Assembly (NCBI GenBank): GCA_001804165.1
Contig: MHFL01000036.1
Location: 1,130-9,607 of the forward strand
Source of the DNA: Omnitrophica bacterium RIFCSPLOWO2_01_FULL_45_10
Lineage (GTDB): Bacteria > Omnitrophota > Gorgyraeia > 2-01-FULL-45-10
Reading direction: 5' to 3'
DNA: 8,478 nt
The position numbers were made by a program, and so were the translations under genes. The notes below the pieces were generated by a model. That model made no database searches, was not told where the DNA came from, and worked only from the letters and a program-made list of their open reading frames with translations. Positions 5,588 to 8,478 of this stretch are shown here, piece after piece. How positions within the stretch are numbered: the stretch's first letter is position 1; each line of letters opens with the position of its first letter.

Positions 5588-6640
5588 GCCTTTCTTTGGT
5601 GTAATTTGGTCTTTTCTGGCGTCCTCGAAAATCAATTTTTCTTTTTTGAGCTCTGTTTTCAATTCCTTTTCCGTGGGTAAATACAACTTATATTTCGAAG
5701 CAAAAATTTGTTTGTTTTTCTTCGGCAATGTGTAACGCACCACGGCCTCTTTTTTGTCTTCGCATAAAATTAATCCAACCGTAGAATCATCGCTTTTTTG
5801 TTTGAGTTCGCGGTCGTAGTAATGGACATACATTTGCATTTGTCCGATGTCCTGATGAGTTAACTTGCCGATTTTTAAATCAATCAGAACGTAGCATCTG
5901 AGCAACGTATTATAAAAAACTAGATCAATAAAGTAATGATCGCCATCCAGCGTGATCCGTTTCTGCCGCGCCACAAAGGTAAAACCCTTTCCCAGCTCAA
6001 GCAGGAATTTAGAAAGATGATCAATCAGCGCCCCTTCGAGTTTACTTTCATAAAGCTTGGACTGCGGGCGAAGGCCGGTAAATTCCAAAACATAGGGATC
6101 TTTGATCATGTCCGCGTAAGTCTGAAGTTCCTGGCCTTTGCGGGCCAATTTCAGGAGCCCTTTTCTGTCTTTGCTTAAAGAAAGCCGCTCAAAGAGAAGC
6201 GATCCTTTTTGACGTTCCAACTCCCGGGCTGACCAATTATTCTGAACACATTCAATCTCATAAAATGATCGCGCTTCGGGTTTCTCGACCCGCATGAGGA
6301 TGCGGTAATGCGTCCAACTCAATTCGTGACGCAGTGCGTCACGAATTGGAAAGGTCAGGTAAAATTTACGAATATACCGCAAATTCGAATCATCAAACCC
6401 CCTGCCAAAGTCTCTTGTCAGTTTTTCAGAAAGCGATTGCAATAAGGCTTCTCCGTAAGCAGCTCGATTTTTACCTTTTTGTTCTCCTTCCACAATCGTT
6501 TTCCCGATGAGCCAATAGGCCCGCACCATTTCAGTATTAACAGCCCGCGCGATCCCGGAACGCGCAGACTCGATAATCTGGCGAATTTTGGAATAGATAT
6601 TCTCTTCCGTTTGATTTTTTCTGATGATTTGTTTTGGCAT
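5585..6640 (-). CDS. DUF1016 / YhcG-like PDDEXK nuclease domain protein
   Basis: A 351-residue protein with the two DUF1016 parts. The N-terminal helical domain (about 10-150) shows YWLIGKTIVEGEQKG, YGEALLQSLSEKLTRDFG and LSWTHYR. The C-terminal PDDEXK nuclease domain (about 180-330) shows LEGALIDHLSKFLLELGKGF, catalytic D239 in FIDLVFYN, and D254/K256 in VLIDLKIGK, where DLK replaces the commoner ELK. YhcG-type proteins occur with restriction systems and mobile DNA and are thought to act on DNA. ATG at 6640 is preferred over the in-frame ATG at 6700 because GGGAGGG (6646-6652) lies five bases before it. It is the only minus-strand gene, converges on the HEPN gene, and its last codons (DQITPKKG) overlap or adjoin repeat copy 3. 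No partner gene is present. Length is normal for the family. Confidence 0.92.
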   Translation of the reverse strand: MPKQIIRKNQTEENIYSKIRQIIESARSGIARAVNTEMVRAYWLIGKTIVEGEQKGKNRAAYGEALLQSLSEKLTRDFGRGFDDSNLRYIRKFYLTFPIRDALRHELSWTHYRILMRVEKPEARSFYEIECVQNNWSARELERQKGSLLFERLSLSKDRKGLLKLARKGQELQTYADMIKDPYVLEFTGLRPQSKLYESKLEGALIDHLSKFLLELGKGFTFVARQKRITLDGDHYFIDLVFYNTLLRCYVLIDLKIGKLTHQDIGQMQMYVHYYDRELKQKSDDSTVGLILCEDKKEAVVRYTLPKKNKQIFASKYKLYLPTEKELKTELKKEKLIFEDARKDQITPKKG

Positions 6641-6645
6641 AAATA

Positions 6646-6694
6646 CCCTCCCGACATTTTTTGTCGCCCCAGGACGGCTGAAAGCCGGGTGGGG
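6646..6694 (-). promoter_or_regulatory. Structured 5' leader and ribosome site of the DUF1016 gene
   Basis: Read on the minus strand, the region just before the start has a hairpin with outer arms at 6690-6694 and 6667-6671 (CCCCA/TGGGG), inner arms at 6683-6687 and 6675-6679 (AGCCG/CGGCT) and a 3-base loop. A small CGACA/TGTCG stem (6652-6656 with 6662-6666) follows and touches the Shine-Dalgarno GGGAGGG (6646-6652). The structure could modulate ribosome access. Function is inferred; only the pairing is seen. Confidence 0.4.
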
Positions 6695-6815
6695 TTTCAA
6701 ATTTTAGTTGGAGGGTAAGGTAGGACTTTTCCGCGGAATGGCTTTAGGACATCCACAACCCTTGCTACTATGCGTGAGAATATATCATATTTGAGTTACA
6801 GTGTAAATCAGCAGT

Positions 6816-6884
6816 CAACGGAGAGGGTTTTCCTTCAAATCCTCCCGTTGAGTACTTGCGTATCGGCGCAAGTACATATTCATC
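6816..6884 (+). repeat. Partial intermodule repeat (hairpins 3 and 4 only, divergent)
   Basis: Hairpin 3: CAACGG 6816-6821, bulged A 6822, GAGGGTTT 6823-6830, loop TCCTTC, AAATCCTC 6837-6844, CCGTTG 6845-6850. One base later hairpin 4: GTACTTGCG 6852-6860, loop TATCGG, CGCAAGTAC 6867-6875. The tail CATATTCATCA recalls the conserved AAATAATCACCCC. Stem sequences differ from all other copies but pairing and spacing are kept. It sits five bases before copy 4, giving a near-tandem arrangement. Confidence 0.72.
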
Positions 6885-6888
6885 AAAA

Positions 6889-7109
6889 ATTTACTCTTTA
6901 AAAATCCTAGAGGACGAAAACTAACCCGGCGCGGACAGCGACCTCTTTAGTCGCTGCCAGCGCCGTACTTAATTTAACCAAAATTAAGTATAGGTTCTCC
7001 CCGGCACAAGGACGGTCTACGGAGACGGCTTTCCTTAGCCGTCCCGTAGTCGTACTCGCACTGATGTGCGAGTAAATAATCACCCCGAAATCATCCTTCC
7101 TTTGGTATA
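6889..7109 (+). repeat. Structured intermodule repeat, copy 4 (full form, inverted loop)
   Basis: Identical to copy 3 over 205 bases (6889-7093 versus 5383-5587, offset 1506) except for loop 4, TGAT (7062-7065) instead of ATCA (5556-5559). The left GTGACTTTTCC box is missing, replaced by DNA from the preceding partial copy. Beyond 7093 it carries CCTTCCTTTGGTATA, shared with copy 2 and, with changes, with the DUF1016 gene end. Confidence 0.88.
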
Positions 7110-7152
7110 CAATGAATTGAAACGGTATCTGATAATGTCATAGAATATGCAA

Positions 7153-7217
7153 ACTCGGACATCGCAACCAACCGTTGCGATGCCGAGTAGCCCTCAACTC
7201 CAGCTCGAGTTGAGGGC
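7153..7217. repeat. Hairpin pair upstream of the AbiEi-like operon
   Basis: First hairpin: ACTCGG 7153-7158, bulged A 7159, CATCGCAAC 7160-7168, loop CAACC, GTTGCGATG 7174-7182, CCGAGT 7183-7188. One base later a second: GCCCTCAACTC 7190-7200, loop CAGCTC, GAGTTGAGGGC 7207-7217. The layout (6-bp outer stem, one bulged A, 9-bp inner stem, 5-base loop, second perfect hairpin) matches the pair at 655-734. No T-run follows. Confidence 0.72.
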
Positions 7218-7268
7218 AGTTCGTGAGATGGGAATCCAAATCGTTATCAATAATTCTGACAACATTTC

Positions 7269-7332
7269 TTGCCTTAAAGCTGATTTTGGTGTATACTTTC
7301 GACGAAATATAAGTTTCAACTAATGTCGAAAG
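7269..7332 (+). promoter_or_regulatory. Promoter and inverted repeat upstream of the AbiEi-like operon
   Basis: TTGCCT (7269-7274), 17-base spacer and TATACT (7292-7297) make a plausible promoter with a start near 7304. Overlapping its -10 is an inverted repeat CTTTCGAC (7296-7303) / GTCGAAAG (7325-7332), covering the start site and leader, suited to an autoregulator such as the winged-helix protein encoded downstream. GACGAAATATAA at 7301-7312 is repeated at 7342-7353 within the first codons. Confidence 0.55.
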
Positions 7333-7339
7333 ATAGATT

Positions 7340-8050
7340 ATGACGAAATATAAAAAGATCGTGACCAGGCGGCGGCCCGTCAAAAATATCTTCAGCGACC
7401 GTTCTTCGCTGGTTCTGCGCGCCTTATTGCGCGAGCCTGAGAAAAAATGGACGGTTCCGGACCTGGAAAAGGAGGGGGTTTCCATCGGCCTTGCGAGCGA
7501 TGTATTAAGTAAAGCAGAAGCGCAGGGATATGTGGAACGGATTCTCAAAGGTCCCGATAGTTACACGCGCTTGATCCGCAAAGACACTCTTCTTAAAGAT
7601 TGGATCAAGGCCTATTCTTTTGAGCAGAACGACCATGAATTTTATTTAAGCACAGACCAGGATTTCTCTCAAAACTGTGCCCAGTATTTAAGGCGAAAGA
7701 AAAAGGCATTTGCTTTTACGCTTTACAGCGCGAGCCGCCTCATATCCCCATATGTGAAGGATGACCGCCATTTTATTTACGTGGACGTTGGCAAGGGTGA
7801 ATTTCCTCATTTTTTGAAAGAGGCGGAAACCGAACTCAATTTATACAAACTGGTGCAGGGAGGTAACGTTTGTTTCGCGAATCCCTTTTACCGGGGTTCG
7901 GTCTTCAAGCATTCCAGGGCAGTCAAAGGATTTCCCATCGTTTCTCATTTACAACTGTATCTCGATTTAATGACTTTTCCACCTACGGGCGCCGAGGAAG
8001 TGGCGCATTTAATTTCGATCTTCAAAAAGAAAGGCCAAATTTTTGTTTGA
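7340..8050 (+). CDS. AbiEi-like winged-helix protein, putative type IV antitoxin
   Basis: A 236-residue protein built like AbiEi-type antitoxins. Residues about 20-80 form a winged helix (LVLRALLREPEKKWTVPDLE, GLASDVLSKAEAQGYVER). The middle and C-terminal part shows AbiEi family marks: FAFTLYSASRLISPYV (124-139), GGNVCFANPF near 174-183, and PIVSHLQLYLDLMTFPP followed by GAEEVAHL (199-224). AbiEi proteins repress their operon and counter an AbiEii nucleotidyltransferase. Consistent with this, it is directly upstream of, and overlaps by eight bases, a nucleotidyltransferase gene. ATG 7340 follows the promoter by about 36 bases, with a weak ribosome site (GAAAG). An unusually basic N-terminus (TKYKKIVTRRRPVKN) may contribute to DNA binding. 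Family confidence is good; antitoxin action is inferred. Confidence 0.85.
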   Translation: MTKYKKIVTRRRPVKNIFSDRSSLVLRALLREPEKKWTVPDLEKEGVSIGLASDVLSKAEAQGYVERILKGPDSYTRLIRKDTLLKDWIKAYSFEQNDHEFYLSTDQDFSQNCAQYLRRKKKAFAFTLYSASRLISPYVKDDRHFIYVDVGKGEFPHFLKEAETELNLYKLVQGGNVCFANPFYRGSVFKHSRAVKGFPIVSHLQLYLDLMTFPPTGAEEVAHLISIFKKKGQIFV

Positions 8051-8478
8051 ATTCAAAACGTTGGAAAAAGGATTTTTCGACACTCTTTTAGCGATCGAGA
8101 ATAGCTTAAATAAAATCATCATCGTGGGCGGTTGGTGTCCTTATCTCTATGCGAAATATCTTTGGCAAAAGGAAATTCCCAATATTCCAACCACCACGGA
8201 TATTGACCTAGGTGTTTTAGAAACCGGCTCGCAAAGATTTGATCATACTCTTTATGATCAACTCAAAGAAGCCGGGCTTGCCGTTGAAAGAATTTATGAT
8301 CAAGAACCGGAACCCGTCGAATTTGTCTACAAGAAAAAAGAACTCGAATTGAAAGTTGAGTTCATTACATCATTTGAAACTTCAGACGACACTTTGAACC
8401 GTTTCCTCGGTACCCAATTGGCGTGTAACCGCATCGAAGCTTTTGAGATTCTCCTACAACATCCTGCTTACGTAAGCG
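8043..8478 (+). CDS. GSU2403/AbiEii-type nucleotidyltransferase, putative toxin (3' truncated by window edge)
   Basis: An open frame of 145 residues runs off the right edge. It shows IIIVGGWCPYLYAKYL (25-40) with the phosphate-binding GG turn, TTTDIDLGVL (50-59) with metal-binding D53 and D55, and LKVEFIT with a third acidic residue (E106), so the catalytic core is intact as far as seen. The best start is TTG 8043, inside the preceding stop region, eight bases after AGAAAGG (8028-8034); the next candidate, TTG 8061, would remove six residues and has no better ribosome site. The overlap makes it the second gene of the AbiEi-like operon. Its active-site region resembles the enzyme at 3273 more than the one at 2157. 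Assigning it as the toxin is by analogy with AbiE systems. Confidence 0.82.
   Translation, partial: MFEFKTLEKGFFDTLLAIENSLNKIIIVGGWCPYLYAKYLWQKEIPNIPTTTDIDLGVLETGSQRFDHTLYDQLKEAGLAVERIYDQEPEPVEFVYKKKELELKVEFITSFETSDDTLNRFLGTQLACNRIEAFEILLQHPAYVS

Noticed and set aside
786..7109. Repeats as classical integron attC sites
   Set aside because: I find no paired RYYYAAC and GTTRRRY core sites at the ends, one module is in opposite orientation, modules have their own promoters, and no integrase is visible.
786..7217. CRISPR array
   Set aside because: Repeats are long, few and irregularly spaced, with genes between them; there are no short unique spacers and no cas genes.
7138..7548. Minus-strand open frame of 136 codons upstream of and opposite the AbiEi-like gene
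   Set aside because: Crosses the hairpin pair and promoter and is antisense to the AbiEi-like gene start; no family resemblance.

Overview
The window looks like a bacterial chromosomal defence or toxin-antitoxin (TA) island. It uses the standard code, has moderate G+C and mixes strong Shine-Dalgarno starts with leaderless-looking ones. It contains no housekeeping gene, transposase or integrase. The style, with many small nucleotidyltransferase TA pairs beside ORF6N, Fic and DUF1016 genes, would suit an uncultivated Gram-negative lineage such as Omnitrophota, but that is only a low-confidence impression.

Layout, left to right: (1) 3' part of a Fic-domain AMP-transferase gene (1-618), then a dense block of hairpins (655-784) and structured repeat copy 1 (786-896). 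(2) An ORF6N-domain gene (1032-1553) with its own promoter, then a decayed repeat copy (1591-1650). (3) A two-gene operon of an XRE regulator and a nucleotidyltransferase (1711-2765), started by a promoter buried in a 34-bp palindrome. (4) A two-gene operon of a small basic protein and a GSU2403-type nucleotidyltransferase (2963-3962), preceded by four alternating half-sites around a promoter, and followed directly by repeat copy 2 (3963-4145). (5) An HTH-MNT nucleotidyltransferase plus HEPN pair (4282-5311) under a promoter with twin operators, then repeat copy 3 (5370-5587). (6) A minus-strand DUF1016/YhcG-like PDDEXK nuclease gene (5585-6640) with a structured leader, then a partial repeat (6816-6884) and full copy 4 (6889-7109). 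(7) A hairpin pair (7153-7217) and an AbiEi-like winged-helix protein overlapping a GSU2403-type nucleotidyltransferase that runs off the right edge (7340-8478).

Two themes stand out. First, five of the seven modules encode a nucleotide-transfer enzyme (Fic, DUF6036/AbiEii-like, GSU2403-like twice, MNT), each with a different partner or architecture. Most are tightly overlapping bicistrons behind operator-rich promoters, as expected for self-regulated TA units. Second, most modules are separated by a family of multi-hairpin repeats whose stems differ in sequence between copies but keep pairing. Two 205-bp copies are identical except for a hairpin loop that is exactly reverse-complemented. The repeats resemble cassette-type spacers, but I see no integron attC core sites. 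The repeat family and the small-protein/nucleotidyltransferase pair at 2963-3962 are the best candidates for something undescribed.
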